DNA from: Chryseobacterium taeanense
Lineage (GTDB): Bacteria > Bacteroidota > Bacteroidia > Flavobacteriales > Weeksellaceae
Direction: 5' to 3'
DNA length: 64,000 nucleotides
NCBI RefSeq assembly: GCF_900099685.1
Contig: NZ_FNDW01000012.1
Coordinates: 80,054 to 144,053 of the forward strand
The notes under the pieces were generated by a model, which was not told the DNA's origin, did no database searches, and saw only the letters and a list, made by a program, of their open reading frames with translations. The first letter of the stretch is position 1. Each line of letters begins with the position of its first letter. Below are positions 15,307 through 23,518 of the stretch, piece by piece. The position numbers and the translations under genes were made by a program.

Positions 15307-17028
15307 ATGAACAAAACACTCTCAATAGGACTCGCAGGTTTTTCTTTCACCATAGAAGAACATGCATATATAAAGCTAAGCGATTATCTGAATGCACTGA
15401 GAAGCTCTCTGGATGCTTCTGAAGCAGACGAGGTAATGCACGATATAGAAATCAGAATGGTAGAAATCTTTAAAGATTCTATGGCAAAACGTGAAGTAAT
15501 CAACGATTCTGATGTAGAACGAGTAATTGCACAGATCGGAAGCCCTGAAAAAATAGAAGAACAGGAAGAAGCTTATTACTCTGAAAAAAATACAAAAAAA
15601 GCAGGAAGTACAGGAACAGGATATTCTGATAAAAAGCAATTGTTCCGCGATCCTGAAAGACAGAAAATCGCAGGAGTTTGTGCTGGTCTTGCTCATTACG
15701 TAGGTATAGACATCACGGCAATGAGAGCCATCTGGCTGGGAATCTTCATCTTAGGTATTTTCACGGCAGCCATCTCATCAACTTTGGTTTTATTACTTTA
15801 TATAATTCTTTGGGCAGTATTGCCAAAAGCTGAAACAGCTGCAGATTTCCTGAAAATGAAGGGAAAGCCTATGAACTTCGACAATCTTAAGAATGAGTCT
15901 AACAAATTGGTACAGTTTGCCAACGAATCTACTCAGAGGGTCGGAGAAATCTATATCGAAAACAAGCCTTACATCAACAACGCAGGAAGCGGATTGTGGA
16001 ATGTTGTACGATATATTTTAGGAGGAATCTTCGCATTTATGTCTTTATCCTGCCTGATCGGTGTATTCGTAGTATTCGGTTTCATGGGAGCAGACAGCGA
16101 CTTCCCTCCTGTAAGTGAAATGAATTTCTATTTCGATAACGACAATATGAAATACGTTATCATGGCACTAATCACTTTAGGAAGCTTACTGCCTGCTATG
16201 TTATTCGGATTACTAAGTATTAAATTAATTTCACCTAAGACAAAATTAAGAAACACAGGTTGGGTAATCGGAGCGTTATTCCTTGCATTAATCTCTTTAG
16301 GTGCTTATTTCGGATTCAGTATGGCTAAAAAAGAAATGTTCCTGAAAGGGCATAAAGAAGATACTGAAGAAGTTTCTATCGACACCAATTCAGACAGTAT
16401 TTATGTTGATTACAAACAGGTTACTATTCCTCAGAACTTCAAAGGATATGATGATGATATTTATTCAGACAAAATCTCAGTGTATGAAAAAGACTGGATT
16501 CACGTTGACGTAACAAGAAAAGCAGATATAAAAACGCCTTATCTTATCATTAAAAAAGAAGCTAAGGGATATAATCTCCCGCTGAATGTAAGCGTTCCGG
16601 TAGAAGTAATTAACAATAAGATTATTCTTCCGAATTACATTAAATATCCTTACGAGCACAGATTCAGAGATTACAACATCGATTATGAACTGGTGCTTCC
16701 TTTGAAAACGGTAGTTATTCCTGCCAAAAAAGACGGAATCAACTTCAATGGGGATCTCAATGCAGACGGCGTTGATGACAACGATCAGGAAAGAGACGAA
16801 GACGGGAACATCATAATCGGAAAAAATAAAATCACGGTAAATGGTTCTACAATAGAATATAATTCTGACGACGAAGACAGCATTATTGTAAATGGTAAAA
16901 AAGTGCCCAGCAACCAGGCAGATCAAGTAATTGATTCTATGAAACACAGCATCAAAAAGATGAAAGGAGCCAATATCAACTTCAAGGTAGACGAAGGTAA
17001 AAACGAAATTTCCATACAAACTAAATAA
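15307..17028 (+). CDS. PspC domain-containing membrane protein
   Basis: 573 residues. The N-terminal ~100 residues form a soluble helical domain (LSDYLNALRSSLDASEADEVMHDIEIRMVE). The PspC domain follows (FRDPERQKIAGVCAGLAHYVGIDITAMRAIWL) with its hydrophobic hairpin, then more membrane helices near residues 230-345. The C-terminal part is a large, probably periplasmic, region with acidic Asp-rich loops (LNADGVDDNDQERDED). PspC proteins take part in envelope-stress responses. In Bacteroidetes, PadR plus a long PspC protein is a common pair. Confidence 0.87.
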   Translation: MNKTLSIGLAGFSFTIEEHAYIKLSDYLNALRSSLDASEADEVMHDIEIRMVEIFKDSMAKREVINDSDVERVIAQIGSPEKIEEQEEAYYSEKNTKKAGSTGTGYSDKKQLFRDPERQKIAGVCAGLAHYVGIDITAMRAIWLGIFILGIFTAAISSTLVLLLYIILWAVLPKAETAADFLKMKGKPMNFDNLKNESNKLVQFANESTQRVGEIYIENKPYINNAGSGLWNVVRYILGGIFAFMSLSCLIGVFVVFGFMGADSDFPPVSEMNFYFDNDNMKYVIMALITLGSLLPAMLFGLLSIKLISPKTKLRNTGWVIGALFLALISLGAYFGFSMAKKEMFLKGHKEDTEEVSIDTNSDSIYVDYKQVTIPQNFKGYDDDIYSDKISVYEKDWIHVDVTRKADIKTPYLIIKKEAKGYNLPLNVSVPVEVINNKIILPNYIKYPYEHRFRDYNIDYELVLPLKTVVIPAKKDGINFNGDLNADGVDDNDQERDEDGNIIIGKNKITVNGSTIEYNSDDEDSIIVNGKKVPSNQADQVIDSMKHSIKKMKGANINFKVDEGKNEISIQTK

Positions 17029-17152
17029 CTAAACTGCAGAGAGTGGCAGAAGGTGTGAATGGATGACACAACCGTTTGAAATTCACATCCTTCTTCTCTC
17101 ACTGATCGGTAAAAAAATTGAAAATTTAGTTCGCCATGTCAATAAAAAACTA

Positions 17153-17160
17153 TACATTTG
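17153..17160 (+). promoter_or_regulatory. -7 box TACATTTG of the small transcription unit
   Basis: Exact TAnnTTTG match. The expected start of transcription is about 17166, some 40 nt before the 20-codon ORF. The nearest TTG upstream (17118) is 32 nt away, too far for an ideal -33 element. Confidence 0.5.
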
Positions 17161-17205
17161 TATAATAATATATAACCAAGAACACCCAAAAAATATTAAA
17201 TTATC

Positions 17206-17268
17206 ATGATACAGCTAGCATTAGAAATTGTAATGAAAATCGTAGATTTAATCAGCGGTTTATTTTAA
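17206..17268 (+). CDS. Putative 20-residue peptide MIQLALEIVMKIVDLISGLF
   Basis: ATG to TAA, 20 codons. The peptide is hydrophobic with spaced charged residues (E7, K11, D14) and could form an amphipathic helix that lies on a membrane. It sits between a promoter box and a terminator, in a unit of about 160 nt, so either the peptide or the RNA itself could be functional. Far below usual gene-calling limits. No homologue is known to me. Confidence 0.35.
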   Translation: MIQLALEIVMKIVDLISGLF

Positions 17269-17285
17269 GAGCGATAATATTTCAA

Positions 17286-17293
17286 TATATTTG
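17286..17293 (+). promoter_or_regulatory. -7 box TATATTTG before the acyltransferase gene
   Basis: Exact TAnnTTTG match just before the 17297-17321 hairpin. If used, the hairpin would form the 5' leader of the acyltransferase mRNA. Confidence 0.35.
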
Positions 17294-17296
17294 TAA

Positions 17297-17321
17297 AAGT
17301 ATAACCACTTTGGTTATACTT
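17297..17321 (+). terminator. Rho-independent terminator of the small transcription unit
   Basis: Perfect 10-bp stem AAGTATAACC / GGTTATACTT with a 5-nt loop, followed by TTTTTG. It lies 22 nt before the acyltransferase ATG. Confidence 0.8.
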
Positions 17322-17343
17322 TTTTGTTTTTAATTTAGATAAC

Positions 17344-17940
17344 ATGAGAAAGCTTTTAGGCAAAATATTATTAAAATTAATGGGCTGGAAAGTCGTTTTA
17401 CAAGGCGATGTAAACAGCCTGAACCGATGTATTCTGGTTGTGGCACCACACACCCATAATATGGAATATATTTTAGGAAATCTTGCCTACTGGTCTTTGG
17501 AAAAGCCTTTAAAAGTCATTATTAAAGATGCTCATACCAAATCCTGGTACGGCGGACTGGTAAAAGGTCTTGGCGGTATCGGAATCGACAGAAGCCAAAA
17601 AAATGACCTGGTAAATTTTGTAGCCAAACAATTTGCAAAAGATGATTTCAGTCTCGTTATCACACCTGAAGGCACAAGAAGCTGGGTTCCGAAATGGAGA
17701 AAAGGCTTTTATCATATGGCTTTAGCGGCAAAAGTCCCAATAGTTCTGGCAGCAGGAGATTTTAAAAGAAAAATAATTTACCTTGGTTATACGATTCCTT
17801 ATGAGAGAATTGAAACGGCAACCTTTGCTGAAATCATGACTGAGATTCAGGAATATTACATCAAAAATGATATCGTACCGAAAGTTCCTGAGAACTGGAA
17901 TCCTAATATTATGGGGAATGATTCTGAGGTAAAAGGTTAA
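17344..17940 (+). CDS. Phospholipid acyltransferase (PlsC family)
   Basis: 198 residues. Family blocks are visible: APHTHNMEYILG (block I, H-x4-E where the classic motif is H-x4-D), GGIGIDRSQKND (block II), and TPEGTRSWVPKWRKGFYHMA (block III, E-G-T-R), with KVPIVLAAGDF as block IV. It acylates a lysophospholipid or related acceptor at the inner membrane. The Glu for Asp change keeps the acidic charge and seems typical of this sub-branch. The stop codon lies in the first of three GGTTAA repeats. Confidence 0.85.
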   Translation: MRKLLGKILLKLMGWKVVLQGDVNSLNRCILVVAPHTHNMEYILGNLAYWSLEKPLKVIIKDAHTKSWYGGLVKGLGGIGIDRSQKNDLVNFVAKQFAKDDFSLVITPEGTRSWVPKWRKGFYHMALAAKVPIVLAAGDFKRKIIYLGYTIPYERIETATFAEIMTEIQEYYIKNDIVPKVPENWNPNIMGNDSEVKG

Positions 17941-17952
17941 GGTTAAGGTTAA
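17935..17952 (+). repeat. Three tandem GGTTAA hexamers
   Basis: GGTTAA occurs three times in a row at the 3' end of the acyltransferase gene. The first copy contains the stop codon, so changes in copy number would not alter the protein. Confidence 0.85.
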
Positions 17953-17984
17953 CAAAATTACTTATCAATTATCACTTATAAAAT

Positions 17985-18419
17985 ATGTATATTAAAGATA
18001 AAACGAAGGAAGAAATATTAGAATTCATCAACAATTGGGGTGAAGAGACCTTTGCAAAAACGTTAGAGATAAAATTTATTGATATTGACGTTGAAAATGA
18101 GACGCTGACGGCGACAATGCCCGTTTTACCAAGAATTCATCAGCCTTTCGGTATCATGCATGGCGGAGCAAGCTGTGTTCTTGCAGAGACTATGGGTTCA
18201 AGCCTGTCGAATATATTTATTGATGGTGAAAAATATTTTGGTGTCGGAACCAATATTAACACCAATCATTTAAGAAGCAAAAAAGACGGACTCGTAACTG
18301 CAGTGGCAAGATTTATCAGAAAAGGCAAAACAATGCATGTTTCAGAAATTGAGATCAGGGATGAAAAAGAACAGCTAATCAGCCATACTACCATGACCAA
18401 TACGATTATCAAACGATAA
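17985..18419 (+). CDS. PaaI-like thioesterase (hotdog fold)
   Basis: 144 residues. The hotdog active-site helix reads QPFGIMHGGASCVLAETMGSSL (H-G-G followed by the catalytic Glu), and GTNINTNHLRSKKDGLVTAVARF is the typical strand pair. It hydrolyses acyl- or aryl-CoA thioesters; in genomes with a menaquinone pathway such enzymes can act on DHNA-CoA. The isochorismate synthase gene about 3.2 kb downstream makes that possible but unproven. Confidence 0.87.
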   Translation: MYIKDKTKEEILEFINNWGEETFAKTLEIKFIDIDVENETLTATMPVLPRIHQPFGIMHGGASCVLAETMGSSLSNIFIDGEKYFGVGTNINTNHLRSKKDGLVTAVARFIRKGKTMHVSEIEIRDEKEQLISHTTMTNTIIKR

Positions 18420-18425
18420 ATACAG

Positions 18426-18448
18426 AAGCTCAAAAAAAATTTGAGCTT
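18426..18448 (+). terminator. Rho-independent terminator
   Basis: 9-bp stem AAGCTCAAA / TTTGAGCTT with a 5-nt A-rich loop and a following T-run, just after the thioesterase stop. Confidence 0.85.
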
Positions 18449-18463
18449 TTTTTATTTTTTACT

Positions 18464-18490
18464 GCAACCTTTTCAGAATAGTGCATCTTA
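18464..18490 (+). promoter_or_regulatory. Possible ECF-type promoter of the sigma-factor operon
   Basis: GCAACCTTTT at 18464-18473 and GCATCTTA at 18483-18490 resemble the AACC-type -35 and CnTCT-type -10 elements of ECF sigma promoters. No TAnnTTTG box is seen before the 18518 gene. If right, the ECF factor encoded two genes later would regulate its own operon. Confidence 0.4.
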
Positions 18491-18517
18491 GTAATAGAAA
18501 CTTAAAAACAATTTTCT

Positions 18518-19579
18518 ATGAAAAAACTACTTTTACCCTTTTTTGTATCTGTTTTATCAATGCTGAATTCATGCAGTACTACAACCGAAGTTAATGATGA
18601 AACAGTAGATACAATTGCGCAATCTTACGATGTTTATATTGCAGGAAGAGAAAACAGCAAAGCCTGCTATTGGAAAAACAATGTAAAAATCGACCTTACC
18701 GGAGGAGACAATTTATCACCTTTGGAAATCAAGGTGGAGAACAGTAATATTTATGTAACAGGAAGTATCGGAATAACACCCACTTCATTTAAATCGATAC
18801 ATTATTTCTGGAAAAATAATATTAAAAACGAAATTAAACAGTATCTGGGAATTCCTTCCACGGCACAGAATGATATTACTGCGTTTGCCGTTAATAACGG
18901 AGACATTTATTTTGCAGGGTATGTTGAAAATCTAATTCCAGCCAGCCCCAGTCAGAGATATGAGCTTTGTTACTGGAAAAATGGCGTAAAGACAATACTT
19001 CATCAAAGTCAATACATCGATTCCGCTGAAGGTGTTTTCATCAATGGCTCAGACGTTTATGTGTCGGCTCTTGTTGTTGACAACAATCAGAATGTTGATA
19101 GAGGTTATTTTAAAAATACGACTTTCAATTCCTTGGGAAATCCCAATTATGTATTCAATTTTACTAAAAACAATAGTGGGTTACACCTTCTCTTTCAGAA
19201 GAATAATAAATATTATTCTAAAAATATTACAGCAAATACAGAAACACTGATCGGAAATTACTCTATAAGCTTACCTTTCTATGGAAAAATTACTTCCGAT
19301 CCTCAAACCAATGATCTTTACACAACTTACTATAATCAGGGAAATGAGTATTTCAAAAATAATAACATTATCAATACAGGTTTTTCATCTTTAACTTCTA
19401 TTCAGGATTTATTTGTTTTAAACAATAATGTATTTATGATAAAATACAGCACTCCAAATAATACGTATCTTGGTAAAGTATATGTCAACGGAGTTGAAGC
19501 ACAAAGTATAAATGGCACACAAAACGGAACTGTAAACTATACATCAACATTCAATTCCATTTATGTTGTAGAAAACTAA
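18518..19579 (+). CDS. Lipoprotein with repeated 'CYWKNG' units
   Basis: 353 residues. The lipobox is LNSC (Cys about 19). The rest is built from repeats of about 45-55 residues with the pattern 'Y-x-A-G ... Y-W-K-N-x ... L' (AGRENSKACYWKNNVKI, YFAGYVENL...YELCYWKNGVKTIL, VYVSALVV...GYFKN), suggesting a beta-propeller-like surface protein. It is 5 nt upstream of an ECF sigma gene and likely belongs to the same signalling unit. Function unknown. Confidence 0.7.
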   Translation: MKKLLLPFFVSVLSMLNSCSTTTEVNDETVDTIAQSYDVYIAGRENSKACYWKNNVKIDLTGGDNLSPLEIKVENSNIYVTGSIGITPTSFKSIHYFWKNNIKNEIKQYLGIPSTAQNDITAFAVNNGDIYFAGYVENLIPASPSQRYELCYWKNGVKTILHQSQYIDSAEGVFINGSDVYVSALVVDNNQNVDRGYFKNTTFNSLGNPNYVFNFTKNNSGLHLLFQKNNKYYSKNITANTETLIGNYSISLPFYGKITSDPQTNDLYTTYYNQGNEYFKNNNIINTGFSSLTSIQDLFVLNNNVFMIKYSTPNNTYLGKVYVNGVEAQSINGTQNGTVNYTSTFNSIYVVEN

Positions 19580-19584
19580 AAACT

Positions 19585-20700
19585 ATGTCTAAAATAAAAC
19601 CGGACTGGAACAAAATTTATTCAGCCATATCCCCAAAACTTTTGGGGATTTGTCGCAGATATATAACGGATATTTATACTGCAGAAGATATTGTGCAGGA
19701 CAGTTTCATTACGGCAATTCAGAAAAACCATCAGCTCAATGATGAGAAAGCATTGTTTGCATGGCTCAAAAAAATTGTCGTCAACAACGCTTTGCAGCAT
19801 ATTCGAAAACACAGCAAAGACGCATTCGTTACTACAGAACCATCAGAAATTCCAGATACCTATACAGAAATGGAACATCATCTTTTAGAGGACAAAAATG
19901 TCTTCATTTACGATTTCACTAATGAAGAACTGCTGTCGTCCATCGACAATCTTCCGCCCCATCATAAATCGGTATTTAATTTATATTTTATTGAAAATCA
20001 TTCTCATGCGGAAATTTCCGGCTTATTGGGAATTACAGTCAATACCTCAAAATCTCATCTCCTGAGAGCAAAAAAATCGGTTCAGAATTATTTATTAAAT
20101 AATTTTGTCAGTCAAAATACACCGAAAAATAAAATTGCACAGCTACTTGTTATTTTCGGACTTGGAGGATTGCTTTGGGCACAGACATTTCAAAGCAAAT
20201 TTGCCGAATTTAAAATATCTCCTTCTAAAAAATTACAGGTTCCTTCCGGTATAAAACCCGGCAACATACTGATTTCAGCATCAAACAATACTTTAAAAAA
20301 CAAAATAGTGATCGGGATTACTTTTCTTGTTATCATCATAACTTCATTATTTTTATTTAATTATCAAAATAGCTTATCCGTAAAAACATTTTCGACGACA
20401 TCTTCCGGACAGATCAACAATCAGGAAAAAATAACCGGAGCAACTGTTACTAATTCAGAAGAAAAAGCATCTCAGGAAGTAAACACCCATTTACCTAATC
20501 AGGATGCCGAAAGAAAAGTTGCATCAAATGAAAATAAAAAACTCCCTGTAAATCAACAGCATTACGATGAAGAAAAAAGTATTGATACAAAAAAGAATCG
20601 TAAAAAAATAATGATGAAAGATTCTCTCAATGAAACCCCTCAAAAAGTCATTGTAGTGAAGAAAATCATCAAAAGAGACACGATATTTGTAGAAAGATAA
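19585..20700 (+). CDS. ECF sigma factor fused to a membrane-anchored C-terminal domain
   Basis: 371 residues, about twice a normal ECF factor. Region 2 lies at about 10-75 (TAEDIVQDSFITAIQKN, FAWLKKIVVNNALQHIRK). Region 4 lies at about 115-170 (IDNLPPHHKSVFNLYFIENHSHAEISGLLGITVNTSKSHL). A hydrophobic stretch follows at about 184-199 and a clear membrane helix at about 241-258 (IVIGITFLVIIITSLFLF). The last ~110 residues are polar and would be outside the inner membrane; they end in RDTIFVER. Such a protein would hold a sigma factor at the membrane, so release or activation is a question. Confidence 0.85.
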   Translation: MSKIKPDWNKIYSAISPKLLGICRRYITDIYTAEDIVQDSFITAIQKNHQLNDEKALFAWLKKIVVNNALQHIRKHSKDAFVTTEPSEIPDTYTEMEHHLLEDKNVFIYDFTNEELLSSIDNLPPHHKSVFNLYFIENHSHAEISGLLGITVNTSKSHLLRAKKSVQNYLLNNFVSQNTPKNKIAQLLVIFGLGGLLWAQTFQSKFAEFKISPSKKLQVPSGIKPGNILISASNNTLKNKIVIGITFLVIIITSLFLFNYQNSLSVKTFSTTSSGQINNQEKITGATVTNSEEKASQEVNTHLPNQDAERKVASNENKKLPVNQQHYDEEKSIDTKKNRKKIMMKDSLNETPQKVIVVKKIIKRDTIFVER

Positions 20701-20712
20701 ACTTGTAAGACC

Positions 20713-21606
20713 ATGATTTTAAGAAAGATATTTTTTCTTTTTTTTATATTATTTATAAGCTTTTCAAATGCGCAAAGGCGGAAAAAAGTAGATACAGTAT
20801 ATGTCTATGAAAATGTTGTTGTTTATGATACTGTTTATCTGATAAAGCCTATAAAATTAAAGCCTAACCCATTAATATTTCGTACACCGGAAGTAGAAGA
20901 AAAATTTTTCGTCCGGAATATTTACAACGAAGAACGTGAAAAACAGCGGGCAAAAAACAGAATCAGGAAACAAAAAATCAATACTTTGGAATACGGTATT
21001 GAAGCTGGAATTGGTTTAAAATATAGTGATTGGACTAAAGCAGTTTCAACAAATCGTGAGCAATTCGGGGAAAATCTGGGAATCTGGATTTCCAAAAATA
21101 TATTTCCTCAAACAAGTTTATTGTTTTCCGCAAATATTTATCACTGGAATTCATCCTTAGACATCGACGCAAATAAAGAAGACAGCGTTCTTAACGGATT
21201 CTATTTTACTGAAGATCATCAACCGCTGCTTTTCCAAAAATTTAACAATAAACATTTCGACTACACATTCCAGCTCAAATTAATGTATGATTGGAAAAAT
21301 CTGCGCCCATTTGCGGGAATTCTTGTTAATCAAAACACTTACAAAATGCAATTTCTGGTTCCTGAAAATAGTGTTCTGACCAAAATGGAGGATTTTAAAA
21401 GCAGCCAGACCTGTCTTGGATTTTCATTTGGGCTTCAGTATAAATTTTTCAGAAAATTCCTTTTATCCTTAGAATATCAACAATACAAAATGAAGAATGT
21501 TTCCTTAAAAAACAGCTCGTTTGATTTTGACATTTTTCAGACTAACAATACCTTTGTAGAAAGAAAAATCAACTTTGGAATTTCGTATAGCATTTCCGGA
21601 AGCTGA
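20713..21606 (+). CDS. Outer-membrane beta-barrel protein of the ECF module
   Basis: 297 residues. The signal peptide ends SFSNAQ, then comes KVDTVYVYENVVVYDTVYLI, a short repeated 'DTVYVY' region. After a charged linker, a small barrel domain runs from about residue 95 to the end (alternating strands, final ...NFGISYSISGS). It is 12 nt downstream of the sigma gene. The 'DTVYV' region mirrors the RDTIFVER tail of the sigma fusion and may be an interaction segment. Confidence 0.68.
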   Translation: MILRKIFFLFFILFISFSNAQRRKKVDTVYVYENVVVYDTVYLIKPIKLKPNPLIFRTPEVEEKFFVRNIYNEEREKQRAKNRIRKQKINTLEYGIEAGIGLKYSDWTKAVSTNREQFGENLGIWISKNIFPQTSLLFSANIYHWNSSLDIDANKEDSVLNGFYFTEDHQPLLFQKFNNKHFDYTFQLKLMYDWKNLRPFAGILVNQNTYKMQFLVPENSVLTKMEDFKSSQTCLGFSFGLQYKFFRKFLLSLEYQQYKMKNVSLKNSSFDFDIFQTNNTFVERKINFGISYSISGS

Positions 21607-21624
21607 TTTAAAAAGGTATTATAA

Positions 21625-22596
21625 ATGATTTATTTTAAACTTCCATTCGACGAAAATCTCTATTCTACAGATCAGAATCCTGATGAAACACATATTGTTT
21701 TTTACCCTTTCGACGGATCAGAAAAAATAGAATGTAATGGAAAAATCATGAAAATAAATCATGAAAATTTAGATGATTCAATACTCACTACTTCTTTACC
21801 AGAAGATAACAATCATTTCATCCCTGAAACCCGAAATGAATATTTGACAAATTTAGAACAGGTTATTCATACAATCAATGAAAATCAGCTTCCAAAACTG
21901 GTGTATTCAAGAAGGAAAATATTTACAGACTTCCTTGAAATTGATCTTAAAAAAAGTTTTGAAAATCTTTGCAAATCATATCCAAATGCATTCAGATATA
22001 TTTTTATTAATGAAAATAATGCATGGATGGGAGCGTTTTCCGAGGTTTTAGGTAAATTTAATAAGGATACACACGATTTTGAAACCATGAGCCTTGCAGG
22101 CACGCTTCCCGTATCTGAAAGCTGGTCTGAAAAAGAAATCGAAGAGCAAAAGCCTGTTACAGAATACATCCGAAACATTCTTAAAAATTATTCTGACCAA
22201 TCAGAAGAGTCTGCAACGTACGATCACATTTCGGGAAATATTAAACACCTCAGAACCGATTTTAAAGCTAAAATAAAACCAGAGAATCTGTATAAAATCA
22301 TTCAGCAGCTTCATCCTACACCGGCAGTCTGCGGCATTCCAAAGGATTTTTGTAAAGAGAAAATCCGCGAATTGGAAAAATTTCCGAGAGAGCTTTACGC
22401 AGGATATATTAAAATTGAAAATGAAGATAATATTTTTTATTTTGTAAATCTGCGTTGCTGCAAGCTTTACAGGGATTCAGTTCATCTTTTTGTAGGTGGC
22501 GGAATTACATCCCAAAGTAACCCTGAAAAAGAATGGACCGAAACGGAATTAAAATCCGAAGCTATTTTGAAAAATCTGGTGATAATCGATAAATAA
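21625..22596 (+). CDS. menF: Isochorismate synthase (chorismate-binding enzyme)
   Basis: 323 residues, somewhat short for the family, with an abbreviated N-terminal half. Chorismate-binding motifs are present: KLVYSRRKI, SLAGTLPVS, LHPTPAVCGIPKD, ELYAGYIKI, and VGGGITSQSNPEKEW with ETELKSEAI. It converts chorismate to isochorismate for menaquinone or for a siderophore. No other menaquinone gene is present here, so the menF assignment depends on genus-level expectation. Confidence 0.85.
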   Translation: MIYFKLPFDENLYSTDQNPDETHIVFYPFDGSEKIECNGKIMKINHENLDDSILTTSLPEDNNHFIPETRNEYLTNLEQVIHTINENQLPKLVYSRRKIFTDFLEIDLKKSFENLCKSYPNAFRYIFINENNAWMGAFSEVLGKFNKDTHDFETMSLAGTLPVSESWSEKEIEEQKPVTEYIRNILKNYSDQSEESATYDHISGNIKHLRTDFKAKIKPENLYKIIQQLHPTPAVCGIPKDFCKEKIRELEKFPRELYAGYIKIENEDNIFYFVNLRCCKLYRDSVHLFVGGGITSQSNPEKEWTETELKSEAILKNLVIIDK

Positions 22597-22622
22597 AATT
22601 TCATGAATTTTTTAGAAATAAA

Positions 22623-22650
22623 AAACCTCTTCCCGGATAGAAAGAGGTTT
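22623..22650. terminator. Bidirectional terminator
   Basis: Perfect 9-bp stem AAACCTCTT / AAGAGGTTT with a 10-nt loop between the convergent menF and small membrane protein genes. Confidence 0.8.
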
Positions 22651-22671
22651 GTATAGATATTGATTTTACTA

Positions 22672-22866
22672 TTATTTTTTAACGCCGATCTTACTCCAGG
22701 TATTCATTACAAAAAGTAAAATGATACCAATAACAGCCGAAGCTGCTGAAAATACAAACTTCGAATTATCTTCTGACAACATATCAGATTGCCAGTCCAG
22801 TGCATAAATATTGATTGCAATAAATACAATAAACACTACCAAAAATACTTTATAAAACTTCTGCAT
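22672..22866 (-). CDS. Small two-helix membrane protein
   Basis: 64 residues with two hydrophobic helices (YKVFLVVFIVFIAINIYAL and AASAVIGIILLFVMNTW) joined by an acidic loop. It starts 5 nt after the marC stop codon, so it is probably cotranscribed with it. No family is recognised. Confidence 0.65.
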   Translation of the reverse strand: MQKFYKVFLVVFIVFIAINIYALDWQSDMLSEDNSKFVFSAASAVIGIILLFVMNTWSKIGVKK

Positions 22867-22871
22867 GATTC

Positions 22872-23474
22872 TTAAAAATTAATATAAGCTTTTACCAATT
22901 GGGCAAAATTTGCGGTAAATAATTTAATTGAAATTGCCAACAGGATGATCCCGAAAACTTTCTGCAGGATTGCCAATGTAGCATCTCCTATTCTCTTCTC
23001 CAGCCAGTTTGCAGATTTCAGCACCAAATATACGAAAATTGTATTGAGAATAATCCCCAAAATGATATTAATATCGTGAAATTCAGCTTTTAGGGATAGA
23101 GTTGTAGTCAGCGTTCCTGCACCTGCCACCAGAGGAAATGCAATGGGAACAATAGATGCGGCTTTAGCCTCCGATGTTTTATTTATTTCAATTCCCAAAA
23201 TCATTTCCAAAGCGATAATAAAGATTACAAACGCACCTGCAATCGCAAATGAATTGACATCTACTCCGATAAATTTCAGGATTTTATTTCCTACAAACAG
23301 GAAAACAAGCATAATCAGTCCTGCTGTGATCGTTGCTCTTTCGGCTTCGATCTTTCCGAATTTTTGCTGCAGGCTCACAATAATAGGAATTGATCCTATA
23401 ATATCTATTACAGCAAAAAGAACCATAAAACAGGTTACGATTTCTTTTAAAGAAAAATCATTAAAAATTTCCAT
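22872..23474 (-). CDS. MarC family integral membrane protein
   Basis: 200 residues with six predicted helices. KEIVTCFMVLFAVIDIIGSIPI and IVPIAFPLVAGAGTLTT are the typical MarC blocks (proline-rich loop before helices). Function is unknown despite the historical link to antibiotic resistance. It follows the batD gene by 44 nt on the same strand. Confidence 0.9.
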   Translation of the reverse strand: MEIFNDFSLKEIVTCFMVLFAVIDIIGSIPIIVSLQQKFGKIEAERATITAGLIMLVFLFVGNKILKFIGVDVNSFAIAGAFVIFIIALEMILGIEINKTSEAKAASIVPIAFPLVAGAGTLTTTLSLKAEFHDINIILGIILNTIFVYLVLKSANWLEKRIGDATLAILQKVFGIILLAISIKLFTANFAQLVKAYINF

Positions 23475-23518
23475 GCCTTTACAATTATTAATTTCGCAAA
23501 AATATGAAAATAAATTGA

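Larger units (their letters stand above)
17029..17343. other. Intergenic region carrying a tiny transcription unit
   Basis: 315 bases. First comes an imperfect inverted repeat at about 17048-17094, possibly the end of the pspC transcript. Then a TACATTTG -7 box, a 20-codon ORF, a second box and a strong hairpin with T-run are packed into about 170 nt. Each part is listed separately. Confidence 0.55.

Noticed and set aside
17935..17952. GGTTAA x3 as a phase-variation tract
   Set aside because: The stop codon is in the first copy and the next gene begins 32 nt later, so changes in copy number would not shift any frame.
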